DNA of 64,000 bases from Bradyrhizobium yuanmingense (GCF_029167105.1 NZ_JARFML010000019.1:88582-152581); one strand, 5' to 3'. Shown: positions 16,670-25,058, counted from the first letter of the stretch. Program-made: numbers and translations. The notes: generated from the sequence alone by a model not told the origin.

Positions 16670-16865
16670 CGTCTTGAACCTGCAAAATCGGAAATGAATT
16701 GCCGGCTACCTAGCATCGTCGCTCCAGCGAGGCCACCGGCTTTTGCGCGCATCGCCGCCCCGGCACCTCCGCCCGCGATGATGCCATTATGCCCCTGTTT
16801 TGCCCGACGGGTCAAAACTCCACTTCGTAAAACCCGCAGTCAATGATTTCAGGGACTTGGCTACG

Positions 16866-16884
16866 GTGCATGGGGTTGTTTTTC
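16866..16884 (-). repeat. 19-bp dispersed repeat (GAAAAACAACCCCATGCAC)
   Basis: On the minus strand this gap carries GAAAAACAACCCCATGCAC followed by CGTA; the same 19 bases, followed by AGTA, occur on the plus strand at 39403. It is the only recognisable element in the 305 bp between the GrlR-like gene and the next gene. Confidence 0.5.
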
Positions 16885-16974
16885 GACGTTTGTTTGCCGG
16901 CCCCCGAAAAAAGCTCCCTCAGCCGATCGGCGCCAGGCTCGAACCTGCCCCCACGGACGCACGACCAATCGCGC

Positions 16975-17427
16975 ATGGACACGCAATCAGCCGAGGACGA
17001 ACTCAGCGCGATCATCGCCGGCGCCGCGAAGCAGCCGCTGCTCGATGCCGCCTACGCACTCTGGCGCCGACGCTACCGCCTGGAGACCATCGCGGGCCGC
17101 CCTACCGCCGAAGAGGTCCGCGTCAATCGAGCCTTCTCGCCGGAGCAGTTCATCATCCAGTACCGCCATGAACGCGCCCATGCCCATGAAGGGCCGATGT
17201 TCGGCTATGTGAAGCGCGCTCATCCGCGCGCCGACGATCAGGCGATCCGGCAAGCCATCATCACGGCGGTCAAATTCGAAGACGCCTACAACAAGCACTT
17301 CGACTGGAACGGCGATTTCGATGATTGCGTGGCGCGCGCGGTGAAACAGGCCGCGCGGAAATATCCGCATTATCTCGAGACCACCTATCGCGATGCCCGC
17401 GGCGAGCTCGCCTATTACATGAAGTGA
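16975..17427 (+). CDS. Conserved hypothetical protein, 150 residues
   Basis: 150 residues from ATG 16975 (MDTQSAEDELSAII); the frame is open to 16843 but the upstream part is repeat sequence. The protein is rich in helices and in Arg, His and aromatic residues (HERAHAHEGPMFGYVKRAHPR, in part; NKHFDWNGDFDD). No signal peptide or membrane segment. I do not recognise a domain. It lies between the two GrlR-like paralogs and ends one base before the convergent Sel1 gene, a conserved-looking bracket worth noting. Confidence 0.7.
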   Translation: MDTQSAEDELSAIIAGAAKQPLLDAAYALWRRRYRLETIAGRPTAEEVRVNRAFSPEQFIIQYRHERAHAHEGPMFGYVKRAHPRADDQAIRQAIITAVKFEDAYNKHFDWNGDFDDCVARAVKQAARKYPHYLETTYRDARGELAYYMK

Positions 17428-17428
17428 A

Positions 17429-18250
17429 CTAGAAGCACAGCGTGGTGACCAGCCTGCCCTGCTTGTCCTTGATCGCATAGGGACAGCGAATGCGCTCCAG
17501 CGCCTTCTTGGCATCCTCGTCGCCGAGCGCGGCGGCGCGCTCGTAATAGGCTTTTGCCGCGTCCTTGTCCTTCGCACCGCCGCGGCCTTCCCGCGCAAAT
17601 GCGCCCATCCGCTCCAGCGCGCCGGGATGGTTTTGCGCCGCCGCCTTCTCGAACAGCGCGCGCGCCGCGACATCGTCCTTTGCGCCGCCATCGCCTTCAG
17701 ACAACATCAGGCCGAGCTGGTACTGCGCTTCCGCATTGGTCTCGGCGGCCTTGCCGAGCAGCGCACGGGCCTGGGCGGGATCGGCCGGCGCGGCGCCACC
17801 TGCGCCACCGAGCGCGGCAAGATTGCTGACGCCGCGCGGGTTGCCGGCCTGCGCCGCCCTCTCGAACAGCTTTCGCGCCTGCGTCTCGTCCTTGGCGACG
17901 CCGGCGCCGGTGCCGTAGAGCACGCCGAGTTCGACCATGGCCGCGCTCGATCCCTTGTCGGCCGCCTTGCGCCAGGCCGCGATCGCCTCCGCGGTCTGCC
18001 GGTTCGCCGCGTAAGCGCGCCCGAGCTCGAACATCGCGCGGCGCGAGGCGTTTGCCGCCTGCTTGCAGAACTTGACCGCGGTCGCAATGTCGGCGGAAGC
18101 GATCTCCGCGACGCCCTTCACGTCGGCCGGCTTGTCGGGATCGCTGGGATCGGCGGCCAGACGGTCGCACAACACGAGGTCGGCCGATTGCGCCTGCGCC
18201 GTCAGGGGCGCGGCGAGCGCAAAGAGCATGGCAAGGAGGAAAGTCCGCAT
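17429..18250 (-). CDS. Exported Sel1-repeat protein
   Basis: 273 residues. Signal peptide MRTFLLAMLFALAAPLTAQA, then about five Sel1-like repeats (examples: AMVELGVLYGTGAGVAKDE, AQYQLGLMLSEGDGGAKDD, ALERMGAFAREGRGGAKDK) forming an alpha solenoid, and a Cys-containing tail (IRCPYAIKD..LVTTLCF). Sel1 proteins are protein-protein adaptors in envelope stress, exopolysaccharide and symbiosis functions. ATG 18250 is chosen at the signal peptide; the frame is open to 18286. The 69 bp upstream lead to the second GrlR-like gene on the same strand, so the two may form an operon. Confidence 0.85.
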   Translation of the reverse strand: MRTFLLAMLFALAAPLTAQAQSADLVLCDRLAADPSDPDKPADVKGVAEIASADIATAVKFCKQAANASRRAMFELGRAYAANRQTAEAIAAWRKAADKGSSAAMVELGVLYGTGAGVAKDETQARKLFERAAQAGNPRGVSNLAALGGAGGAAPADPAQARALLGKAAETNAEAQYQLGLMLSEGDGGAKDDVAARALFEKAAAQNHPGALERMGAFAREGRGGAKDKDAAKAYYERAAALGDEDAKKALERIRCPYAIKDKQGRLVTTLCF

Positions 18251-18319
18251 GATCGTCACGTTGCGTCTGTGGCTCGGCAAATTCAAGGCTCAAGTCGGTT
18301 CGCGCTTGCGATGGGTGGC

Positions 18320-19021
18320 TCAGGCGCGCTGCATCAGCTTGAGCGCTGCGGTCAGGCGCAAGCTCCGCTTGCCGGCCAGCGCGGTTGCCTCCAGCACCGC
18401 CTGCTCCGCGTCGTAGCTGCCGGAGAAGCCGATGCCGACCTCGTGCCCGCCGAAGACCGGATCGTCCTTGGCCGGCGTGTGCTCCTGGTTGAGGATCTGG
18501 CCCTTCCAGCGGCCCTTCGCGGCGGTGTAGGTGCCAAGGTAGTAGAAAGCCGCATCGCCGCCGAGGATGCGGCCCTGGTTGAGCAGCATCACCCCGGTGA
18601 GTCCGCCGTCGAGGCCGTCGAGCATGCGCAAATGGATGGAGTAGAGACCGTCGCTGATGCCGGCTTCGCCGACGCCGCCGGCGATCGGCACCTCCTCATC
18701 CGTGATCGGCGTCATCAGCGACTGAAACGGCACGCCTGGCAGCTCCTTGAGCTCGCCCTTGAAGCGATAGAGATCGCCGTCGGCCCAGCCCTTCGCGATC
18801 AGGGTCGCATCGTCGGTGCCCGCCATGGCGCGGTAGCTCGGATCCGGATTGTGGCGGACGGTCTTGATGACGATGTCGACGCCGCTGCCCGTCTTCTCGT
18901 AGCTGCCGATATGGGCGAAGGCCGAATTGCCGCCGAGCATCTTGCCGTCGCCGGCATACATCACGCTGCGGCCGACGACGTCGCCGAGCTGAAATCTCAC
19001 CTTGTAGAAGCCTTCAAACAC
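18320..19021 (-). CDS. Tandem GrlR-like domain protein (copy 2)
   Basis: Paralog of the protein at 15965 with the same two-half design: FEGFYKVRFQLGDVVGRSV and DGKMLGGNSAFAHIGSY in the first half, ISDGLYSIHLRMLDGLDG and QGRILGGDAAFYYLGTY in the second. The C-terminal 40 residues (HEVGIGFSGSYDAE, LAGKRSLRLTAALKLMQRA) are nearly the same as in copy 1. GTG 19021 places the start at the family opening; a longer frame reaches ATG 19087. Both copies lie on the minus strand, 1.6 kb apart. The duplication within each protein and of the whole gene implies repeated expansion; function unknown. Confidence 0.75.
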   Translation of the reverse strand: MFEGFYKVRFQLGDVVGRSVMYAGDGKMLGGNSAFAHIGSYEKTGSGVDIVIKTVRHNPDPSYRAMAGTDDATLIAKGWADGDLYRFKGELKELPGVPFQSLMTPITDEEVPIAGGVGEAGISDGLYSIHLRMLDGLDGGLTGVMLLNQGRILGGDAAFYYLGTYTAAKGRWKGQILNQEHTPAKDDPVFGGHEVGIGFSGSYDAEQAVLEATALAGKRSLRLTAALKLMQRA

Positions 19022-19136
19022 CAGCCGTGTCCCCGGCCCTGCGCGCATCCGGATGCACTCTATCCCGCTTTCGGCGGCGATGGACAAGTTTCGCGGCGCC
19101 CGGGTCGGCAGGCACAGGAACGGTTGTCATCAAAAT

Positions 19137-19171
19137 GCAAAAATCCGCCGGAGCCTTCGCTCCGGCGGATT
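19137..19171 (-). terminator. Rho-independent terminator after glnII
   Basis: AATCCGCCGGAGC (19142-19154) and GCTCCGGCGGATT (19159-19171) form a perfect 13-bp stem with a 4-base loop. On the minus strand it is followed by TTTTTGC, giving a standard terminator 45 bp past the glnII stop. Confidence 0.85.
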
Positions 19172-19215
19172 GAATGCCAACCCGGGCCAGCCCCCCAGCC
19201 CGGGCCGGGAGGATC

Positions 19216-20250
19216 TTAGGCCGCGGCCTTCTTGTCGGTCGGCACGGACGAGATCGTCTTCAGGATCTGCGAAGCGATCTGGTAGGGGTCGCCTTGCGAG
19301 TTCGGACGGCGGTCTTCCAGATAGCCCTTGTAGCCGTTGTTGACGAAGGAGTGCGGAACGCGGATCGAAGCGCCGCGGTCGGCAACGCCGTAGCTGAACT
19401 TGTTCCACGGCGCGGTCTCGTGCTTGCCGGTCAGACGCTTGTCGTTGTCCGGGCCGTAGACGGCGATGTGGTCCATCAGGTTCTTCTCGAAGGCGGCCAT
19501 CAGCGCCTCGAAATACTCCTTGCCGCCGACTTCACGCATATAGGCGGTCGAGAAGTTGGCGTGCATGCCCGAGCCGTTCCAGTCGGTGTCGCCGAGCGGC
19601 TTGCAGTGGAATTCGATGTCGATGCCGTACTTCTCGGTCAGGCGCAGCATCAGGTAGCGGGCCATCCACATCTGGTCGGCAGCGGTCTTGGAGCCCTTGC
19701 CGAAGATCTGGAATTCCCACTGGCCCTTGGCGACTTCCGCGTTGATGCCTTCATGGTTGATGCCGGCAGCAAGGCAAAGGTCGAGATGCTCTTCGACGAT
19801 CTTGCGAGCGACGTCGCCGACGTTCGAGTAGCCGACGCCGGTGTAGTAAGGACCCTGCGGAGCCGGATAGCCGGCCTCGGGGAAGCCGAGGGGACGGCCG
19901 TTCTTGTAGAAGAAGTATTCCTGCTCGAAGCCGAACCAGGCGCCGGAATCGTCCAGGATGGTGGCGCGCTTGTTGGACGGATGCGGGGTCTTGCCATCGG
20001 GCATCATGACTTCGCACATCACCAGCACGCCGTTGGTGCGCGCACCGTCCGGGAACACCGCGACCGGCTTCAGCACGCAATCGGAGCTGTGGCCTTCGGC
20101 CTGCTGGGTGGAGGAGCCGTCGAAGCCCCAGAGCGGAAGCTGCTCGAGCGTCGGGAACGACGCGAATTCCTTGATCTGAGTTTTGCCGCGCAAATTCGGA
20201 GTCGGCGTATATCCGTCGAGCCAGATGTACTCGAGCTTGTACTTAGTCAT
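19216..20250 (-). CDS. glnII: Glutamine synthetase type II
   Basis: 344 residues, the size of eukaryote-like GSII and clearly shorter than GSI (about 470). It catalyses ATP-dependent amidation of glutamate with ammonia in the cytosol. Visible hallmarks: EYIWLDGYTPTPNLRGKT near the start, LPLWGFDGSSTQQAEG, the ATP/glutamate region FGFEQEYFFY, GINAEVAKGQWEFQI, and RLTGKHETAPWNKFSYGVADRG. Start ATG 20250 follows AGAGAGG. GSII is characteristic of rhizobia and is transcribed under nitrogen limitation via NtrC/sigma54; a sigma54-like element lies about 90 bp upstream (20340-20355). The divergent gene at 20791 encodes the translation inhibitor GstI. A strong terminator follows at 19137. Confidence 0.98.
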   Translation of the reverse strand: MTKYKLEYIWLDGYTPTPNLRGKTQIKEFASFPTLEQLPLWGFDGSSTQQAEGHSSDCVLKPVAVFPDGARTNGVLVMCEVMMPDGKTPHPSNKRATILDDSGAWFGFEQEYFFYKNGRPLGFPEAGYPAPQGPYYTGVGYSNVGDVARKIVEEHLDLCLAAGINHEGINAEVAKGQWEFQIFGKGSKTAADQMWMARYLMLRLTEKYGIDIEFHCKPLGDTDWNGSGMHANFSTAYMREVGGKEYFEALMAAFEKNLMDHIAVYGPDNDKRLTGKHETAPWNKFSYGVADRGASIRVPHSFVNNGYKGYLEDRRPNSQGDPYQIASQILKTISSVPTDKKAAA

Positions 20251-20339
20251 TGAGCCTCTCTGTAGATGATGCGAAAGGTTGGGGGCCCGGGAGGGCCCCC
20301 GCACGTTTGTACCCGGCCATCATCGGCCAGCCTTTCCCA

Positions 20340-20355
20340 AGCATTTCGCGTGCCA
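20340..20355 (-). promoter_or_regulatory. Sigma54-type (-24/-12) promoter of glnII
   Basis: On the minus strand the sequence reads TGGCACG CGAA ATGCT. The consensus is TGGCACG-N4-TTGCW, so the GG and GC anchors and their spacing are intact and one base of the -12 box differs. The position predicts a 5-prime leader of about 85-90 bases for glnII. I could not find a convincing NtrC palindrome upstream in 20360-20790. Confidence 0.55.
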
Positions 20356-20790
20356 AAAGGCCGCAGTACGGGCGGTTTTCCACCGCTTCCGGCTCCTCCT
20401 CACCGCGGACGCGCCCTCCACGGCACCGTGCGTCATAGCCGCGCACCTTGACGCGAAGCTGCGTTGCAAAAATCCCGCAGAAAACGCCCGATTCAGAAGC
20501 AGCGGACACCGCCCTGCGCGTTGCCGATGAAACGCGCATCAACGTCCGGTAACTTTCGCAAACTCCCCCACCCCTTCCCAGCAACCTTCGGAATGGCCCA
20601 CACGTTGGTCAGCGGCAGCGTGCCTTGGAGGATGCAGAAGGCTGCCTGCCTATAAATTAAGCGGAAACTGATTTCCTTTTCAGCACTTCCCAATCGGGGA
20701 TGAGCGGCCGATATGGGGATTCCAGTAACCACAATCGAACGAGTCGGGCGCACCATGGAGGCCAAGGCGCTTCGACCAAGGAGAATCGCA

Positions 20791-20994
20791 ATGATGAACA
20801 ATGGTCTGAGTCACGGATCTGCAAAGATCTACCAATTCCCCGTCGGCGGCCGTGCGGCCCTCGCCGGACGCCGCTATGGCGAGACCCGCCTTCCCGCCGA
20901 TCAGGCTTCGCTGCCCGCGAACGTCTCGATCTGCAGCGACAGCTGGTATCACCAGGATGCGGTCGACGAAGCCAAGCCCAAATGGGAACGCTGA
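20791..20994 (+). CDS. gstI: GstI-like glutamine synthetase translation inhibitor (DUF2735)
   Basis: 67 residues. The DUF2735 pattern is clear: SHGSAKIYQFPVGGRAAL, a central RYGETRLPADQASLPAN and the tail SWYHQDAVDEAKPKWER. In Rhizobium leguminosarum the small protein GstI of this family is encoded upstream of and divergent from glnII and blocks translation of glnII mRNA when ammonium is plentiful; the same divergent arrangement is present here. AAGGAG precedes ATG 20791. Expected regulation is opposite to glnII. A hairpin terminator follows at 21046-21085. A TATAAAT stretch near 20650 may be its -10 region, but the -35 spacing is poor. Confidence 0.85.
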   Translation: MMNNGLSHGSAKIYQFPVGGRAALAGRRYGETRLPADQASLPANVSICSDSWYHQDAVDEAKPKWER

Positions 20995-21045
20995 TGCCAG
21001 CTGCTGGTCTGACAGTGCCGGGCTTTCGCAAGCGGCCGGCGGCAG

Positions 21046-21085
21046 TTTGAAAAAGGGTCGAAACAACGGCGTTTCGGCCCTTTTT
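21046..21085. terminator. Bidirectional terminator
   Basis: AAAAAGGGTCGAAAC (21051-21064 region) pairs with GTTTCGGCCCTTTTT (about 21071-21085) with one G-T wobble. A-run and T-run on opposite sides allow it to end gstI on the plus strand and the convergent MliC-like gene on the minus strand. Confidence 0.85.
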
Positions 21086-21104
21086 GATTCCGGGCGTGCC
21101 CGGC

Positions 21105-21431
21105 CTAGATCCCGGGCTTTTCGACCACCGCGCAGGCCGTAACCGGCCGCTTCAGGTGCTTGACCGTAGCGGGGCCGGTCTTGGGAATCCTCAGTGTGAT
21201 TCCCGCCCCCGAATAGCGCGTCCCCGAAACCGCCAGCCGCTTCGCGAGCGTGACCGGCTGGCCATCGATCTGGACGAAGGCCCGCTTGTCGTAGTCATAA
21301 AAGCCCAGGATGAACTGCGTACCATCGGCGCAGCGGTAGGTTTGGAAGGTCTGCGCATCGGCGTGCCGCGCGCCGAGCATTGCGCCCGCCAGCATACTGA
21401 CCGTCAAAACAATGGCCTTGTGCCGGCCCAT
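21105..21431 (-). CDS. MliC-like C-type lysozyme inhibitor domain protein
   Basis: 108 residues. Signal peptide KAIVLTVSMLAGAMLGARHADA, then a small beta-barrel domain: YRCADGTQFILGFYDYDKRA, AFVQIDGQPVTLAKRLAVSG and a second Cys in KRPVTACAVVE. This is the MliC (PF09864) pattern with the two cysteines expected to form a disulfide. MliC proteins sit in the periplasm and inhibit C-type lysozyme, protecting peptidoglycan. No lipobox cysteine is seen, so it is likely soluble. AGGGGGCG lies upstream of ATG 21431. Host-defence lysozyme would be a plausible target (inference). Confidence 0.8.
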   Translation of the reverse strand: MGRHKAIVLTVSMLAGAMLGARHADAQTFQTYRCADGTQFILGFYDYDKRAFVQIDGQPVTLAKRLAVSGTRYSGAGITLRIPKTGPATVKHLKRPVTACAVVEKPGI

Positions 21432-21501
21432 GATCGCCCCCTGTAATAGACCGAAGGACGCCAAACGTGCATCCGGTGGAACCATAACCCAAGCTGATCC
21501 C

Positions 21502-22260
21502 ATGCAAGACTCCTCCCCGAAGGACTCCCCTGCCCGTCATCTCGCCCTGCAGGGTGCGAGCAATTTCCGCGACCTCGGCGGCTATCCGACCATGGATGGC
21601 CGCACCACGCGCTGGCGGCATATTTTCCGCTCCAACCATCTCGGCCAGCTCACCGCTGCCGACATCGAGGTCGTCCGCGCGCTTGGCGTGCGCAGCGCCT
21701 TCGATTTCCGCGGGGTCGAGGAGCGCGCGGCCGGCATCTGCGTCGTGGACGAGATTGCCGTGCATTCGCTGCCGATCGAACCGACTGTCGTGGCCGGGCT
21801 GCGCGCCGAGCTCGCGAAGGGCACGCTGACGGCGGCCGTGGCGCTCGAGCTCATGCGCGAGTCCTATCGCAATTATGTTCGCCACAACACGCACAGCTTC
21901 CGCGCGCTGTTCGGTCATTTGCTGGAAGATCGCGCGCCGCTCGTGATCCACTGCACCGCCGGCAAGGACCGCACCGGCTTCGCCAGCGCGCTGATCCTGC
22001 ATGCGCTCGGCGTGGCGGACGAGGTCATCGCCGAGGATTATCTCTTGACCAACCGGCACTACAAGCGCGACCCGTCGAACGTCTCCGATCTGCCCGCCGA
22101 CGTCCTCGACGCGATCGGCAGCGTCGAGGCCTCGTACCTTGCGGCCGCTTTCGAAGCGGTCGGCAGCGAATATGGCGATCTCGAAACCTATTTGCGCGAC
22201 GGGCTCAAGCTCGGCACGGCAGAGCGAGACGCGCTGAAGGCGCGCTATCTGCAGGCGTGA
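21502..22260 (+). CDS. Tyrosine/dual-specificity protein phosphatase
   Basis: 252 residues of the Y_phosphatase3 type. The catalytic P-loop is VIHCTAGKDRTGFASA, a Cys-X5-Arg motif, and the family opening GASNFRDLGGYPTMDG is present, with DFRGVEERA as the substrate loop. Soluble, no signal. ATG 21502 (MQDSSPKD) is the last start before the conserved opening. The gene ends exactly where the convergent SGNH hydrolase ends (22260/22261). Such enzymes act on phosphotyrosine proteins or phosphoinositides; the substrate is unknown. Confidence 0.9.
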   Translation: MQDSSPKDSPARHLALQGASNFRDLGGYPTMDGRTTRWRHIFRSNHLGQLTAADIEVVRALGVRSAFDFRGVEERAAGICVVDEIAVHSLPIEPTVVAGLRAELAKGTLTAAVALELMRESYRNYVRHNTHSFRALFGHLLEDRAPLVIHCTAGKDRTGFASALILHALGVADEVIAEDYLLTNRHYKRDPSNVSDLPADVLDAIGSVEASYLAAAFEAVGSEYGDLETYLRDGLKLGTAERDALKARYLQA

Positions 22261-22998
22261 TCAGGATTTCCATTCGGCAGGCAACCAACTGGCGGCGATC
22301 GTTGCATCAACGATCGAATTGCACAGCGCCCTGGACACCTGGAGCGTGCTCCAGTCGCTTTGGTGGAGCTTGTCGCCATCCGTGGGATCAAGGAATTGCT
22401 CGAATGTCGCGTTGTTGTTCACGTGCCAATGCCGCATCAGAGCCCAGCGCTGAAATACGCTTATCTTCGCATCGTCCGCAATCCTGCGGATCTCCGAGAC
22501 CATCTTTTCGGACAGCTCCGCCTTATCGTCGCGAAGCATGGCCGTCACATATTGCGGGTCGATCAGCACGACATCCATCGTGTGCTTGGCAAGCAGACGT
22601 ACACCCTCGGCAATTTTGTCGACCACCTCGTTGAAGTCGAATTCCTGCTTGCGAAAGACCGCGTTGGTTCCCACCTGCCAAAGCACGACAGTCGGTTTGT
22701 CATCGAAGATATCGGCGTCAAAGCGATCCACTTCCTGCGGCGCCTCTTCTCCGCCTTTGCCCCGATTCAAGACGTCGATCCGAACCTTCGGCAAATGCTC
22801 GGCGTAGCTCTGCCTTAGATACATCTCGAGGCGAGATGGATAAGGCACGACATCCGCGCGACCGGCGGTCGATGATGACCCCATTGCCACGATCCGAACC
22901 GGACCTTCCCTTCGCAATGCCTCGACGAAGTTTCGCAGCGGTTGCTTCAATTTGATGATGTCTCTGGGGAAGTCTACTGCCGGCAGACTCTCGGACAT
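22261..22998 (-). CDS. SGNH/GDSL-family hydrolase
   Basis: 245 residues. SGNH blocks are readable: Ser in MGSSSTAGRADV (block I), Gly in NRGKGGEEA (block II), Asn in WQVGTNAVF (block III) and the C-terminal Asp/His pair in DGDKLHQSDW (block V). It is an esterase or lipase-like hydrolase, possibly acting on acylated sugars. No signal peptide is visible, so a cytosolic location is likely. ATG 22998 follows GGGAGGGGGCG; ATG 23016 is in frame without a good site. Substrate not assignable. Confidence 0.83.
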   Translation of the reverse strand: MSESLPAVDFPRDIIKLKQPLRNFVEALRREGPVRIVAMGSSSTAGRADVVPYPSRLEMYLRQSYAEHLPKVRIDVLNRGKGGEEAPQEVDRFDADIFDDKPTVVLWQVGTNAVFRKQEFDFNEVVDKIAEGVRLLAKHTMDVVLIDPQYVTAMLRDDKAELSEKMVSEIRRIADDAKISVFQRWALMRHWHVNNNATFEQFLDPTDGDKLHQSDWSTLQVSRALCNSIVDATIAASWLPAEWKS

Positions 22999-23117
22999 AT
23001 CGCCCCCTCCCGCCATCCAAGGTTGCAGCGACCATTCAGCCTTGAAGCCGCCGCCATTGCAAGTCCAATTCGGACCGCGCAGTAGTCGGCGCAGTTTTAG
23101 ACGAACGGAGAAGCACC

Positions 23118-23798
23118 GTGCAGGGAAAAGTCATCATCGTGACCGGCGCGCTCGGCGCACTCGGCAAGGTCGTTGCCGAGGCCGCGCGGTCGCGCGGCGC
23201 GCGGATCGCCGGCATCGATCACGCGCCTTCGCAAGCGCCCGCAAGCGCCGACCGTATCGAGATCGGCGGCGTCGACCTGTCCGACGCAGCGCAAGCGAAC
23301 AACGCCGTCGATGCGGCCGCAAAGCATTTCGGCCGGCTCGATGCGCTGATCAACATTGCCGGCGGCTTCGCCTTCGAGACCATTGGCGACGGCGACATCA
23401 AGACGTGGCAGCGCATGCATGCGCTCAACGTGCTCACCGCGCTCAACGCCTCGCGCGCCGCGCTGCCGCACCTCGCCGCGTCCAAGGCCGGCCGCATCGT
23501 CAATATCGGCGCGATGGGCGCGCTCCAGGCGGGCAGCGGCATGGGGCCCTATGCGGCCTCGAAGGCCGGCGTGCATCGCCTCACCGAGGCACTCGCCAAC
23601 GAATGGAAAGGCAAGGTCACCGTGAATGCCGTGCTGCCCTCGATCATCGACACCGCGGCCAATCGCGCCGACATGCCGAAGGCCGATTTCTCCAAATGGG
23701 TGACGCCGCAGGAACTCGCCGAGGTCATCCTGTTCCTCGCCAGCGACGCCGCGAGCGGCGTCACCGGTGCGCTGATTCCGGTAGGTGGTCGGGTGTGA
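23118..23798 (+). CDS. Short-chain dehydrogenase/reductase
   Basis: 226-residue SDR. The nucleotide-binding motif is VTGALGALGKVVAEAA (a TGxxGxxG form), the structural NAG motif is NIAGG, and the catalytic Tyr-X3-Lys is PYAASKAGVHRLTEALA with the serine region NIGAMGAL. The catalytic Ser position is occupied by Gly/Ala in NIGAMGA, so the exact tetrad is imperfect by eye. Start is GTG 23118 with a GGAG site. It reduces or oxidises an unknown carbonyl compound in the cytosol. Confidence 0.9.
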   Translation: MQGKVIIVTGALGALGKVVAEAARSRGARIAGIDHAPSQAPASADRIEIGGVDLSDAAQANNAVDAAAKHFGRLDALINIAGGFAFETIGDGDIKTWQRMHALNVLTALNASRAALPHLAASKAGRIVNIGAMGALQAGSGMGPYAASKAGVHRLTEALANEWKGKVTVNAVLPSIIDTAANRADMPKADFSKWVTPQELAEVILFLASDAASGVTGALIPVGGRV

Positions 23799-23896
23799 TT
23801 GCGTTTTGATCGGATCGTCCGAACACCGGCTTGATTCAATCGGAGACGAGAAGGCACTAGACTGGTGCCGCAACTGATTCTCCGATCGGAACCGCC

Positions 23897-24583
23897 TTGG
23901 AAACCGCGCTTTACCTGCCCGTCAAACGCTTCCTCGAAGAGCTCGGCTTCACGGTCAAGGGCGAGATCGGCGGCTGCGATCTCGTCGGCCTCAGCGCCGG
24001 CGATCCGCCGGTCGTGGTGATCGGCGAGCTCAAGCTCGCCTTTAATCTCGAGCTGATCCTGCAGGCGGTCGATCGCGCGCCGGCCGGTGACGAGGTCTGG
24101 ATCGCAGCGAAGATGTCCGCGCGCGGCAAGGGACGCGAGAGCGACGCACGCTATCGCAATCTCTGCCGCCGCCTCGGCTTCGGCATGCTCGGCGTGACCG
24201 ATCGCGGCCAGGTCGAAGTGCTGGTGAAGCCGCCGACCGCGGCGCCGCGCCGCGAGCCGAAGGTGCGCTCGCGTCTCGTCGCCGAACATCAGCGCCGGCA
24301 GGGCGATCCCGTGCTCGGCGGCAGCACCCGCGCACCGATCATGACGGCCTATCGCCAGCAGGCGCTGGCCTGCGCGTCGACCCTTGCCGACGGACCGAAG
24401 CCGGTGCGGGAGCTGCGCGAACGCTGCCCCGATGCCGGCAAGATCTTGCTTAACAATGTGTATGGCTGGTTCGAACGCACCGAGCGGGGGATCTATCGGC
24501 TCACCGAAGCCGGACACGCCGCCCTGAAGCGTTGGCCTCAGCAACGGGTGGAGGTCGGCGCAGGTGCTGCGTCACCGCTGTGA
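23897..24583 (+). CDS. DUF2161 PD-(D/E)XK-fold protein
   Basis: 228 residues. The N-terminal half has the nuclease-fold signature: Asp in GGCDLVGLS and the Glu-X-Lys in VVVIGELKLAFN, preceded by VKRFLEELGF. The rest includes an Arg-rich linker and a C-terminal winged-helix-like part (GWFERTERGIYRLTEAGHAAL). The family is annotated as a putative phosphodiesterase/nuclease without known substrate. The start is a TTG at 23897. It probably acts in DNA processing, but no partner genes support that. Confidence 0.78.
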   Translation: METALYLPVKRFLEELGFTVKGEIGGCDLVGLSAGDPPVVVIGELKLAFNLELILQAVDRAPAGDEVWIAAKMSARGKGRESDARYRNLCRRLGFGMLGVTDRGQVEVLVKPPTAAPRREPKVRSRLVAEHQRRQGDPVLGGSTRAPIMTAYRQQALACASTLADGPKPVRELRERCPDAGKILLNNVYGWFERTERGIYRLTEAGHAALKRWPQQRVEVGAGAASPL

Positions 24584-24678
24584 CACCAGACCGGTGCATA
24601 GCTGAGATGCCGCACCGATTTCATATTGCAATGCAACATTGGCGGCACTAGGTATCCCGGCATCAAGATGAGGCCGTT

Positions 24679-24978
24679 ATGAGCGCAGACTGGAATACCA
24701 AATATGGCACGCGGCGCGTCCGCCACGATCCCCCGACTCTGGACGAGGCGATCTTCGCCGCTGTCGGCATCACCGACGACCAGGCGCAGCAGGCCGAGAT
24801 CGCCGCAGCCTTGATGGGGATGCCGCTCGACGTCGTCCAGGCCGAGGTGAAGAAGCAGGCCCGCGCCAACAGCCGCATCACCGCCACCCGCGTGATCGCC
24901 GGCGAACAGGGCGCGCAGCGCTCCGTCGTGGTCGAACGCCGCGTCGTCCGCCGCTTCGGCGCTAGCACGCGCAGCTGA
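24679..24978 (+). CDS. Conserved hypothetical protein, 99 residues
   Basis: 99 residues, acidic first half and Arg-rich C-terminus (VVVERRVVRRFG). It begins SADWNTKYGTRRVRHDPP and continues TLDEAIFAAVGITDD. No signal peptide, no membrane segment and no domain I recognise. A bidirectional hairpin terminator at 25005-25033 closes the gene, which supports it being transcribed. Confidence 0.7.
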   Translation: MSADWNTKYGTRRVRHDPPTLDEAIFAAVGITDDQAQQAEIAAALMGMPLDVVQAEVKKQARANSRITATRVIAGEQGAQRSVVVERRVVRRFGASTRS

Positions 24979-25004
24979 GCATTCGTTTCATCGCACCGAA
25001 CACG

Positions 25005-25033
25005 AAAGCGGACCGGCCTTGCCGGTCCGCTTT
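25005..25033. terminator. Bidirectional terminator
   Basis: AAAGCGGACCGGC (25005-25017) and GCCGGTCCGCTTT (25021-25033) form a perfect 13-bp stem with a 3-base loop between convergent genes at 24978 and 25059. Confidence 0.8.
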
Positions 25034-25058
25034 GTGATTCCTGTCCGCTATTTCCGGG

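Noticed and set aside
17627..19219. 530-codon plus-strand frame across the Sel1 and GrlR-like genes
   Set aside because: It runs opposite two genes with clear domains and a signal peptide; no motif of its own.
20360..20790. NtrC enhancer palindrome upstream of glnII
   Set aside because: GCAC/GTGC half-sites exist but none at the expected spacing, so no site is called.
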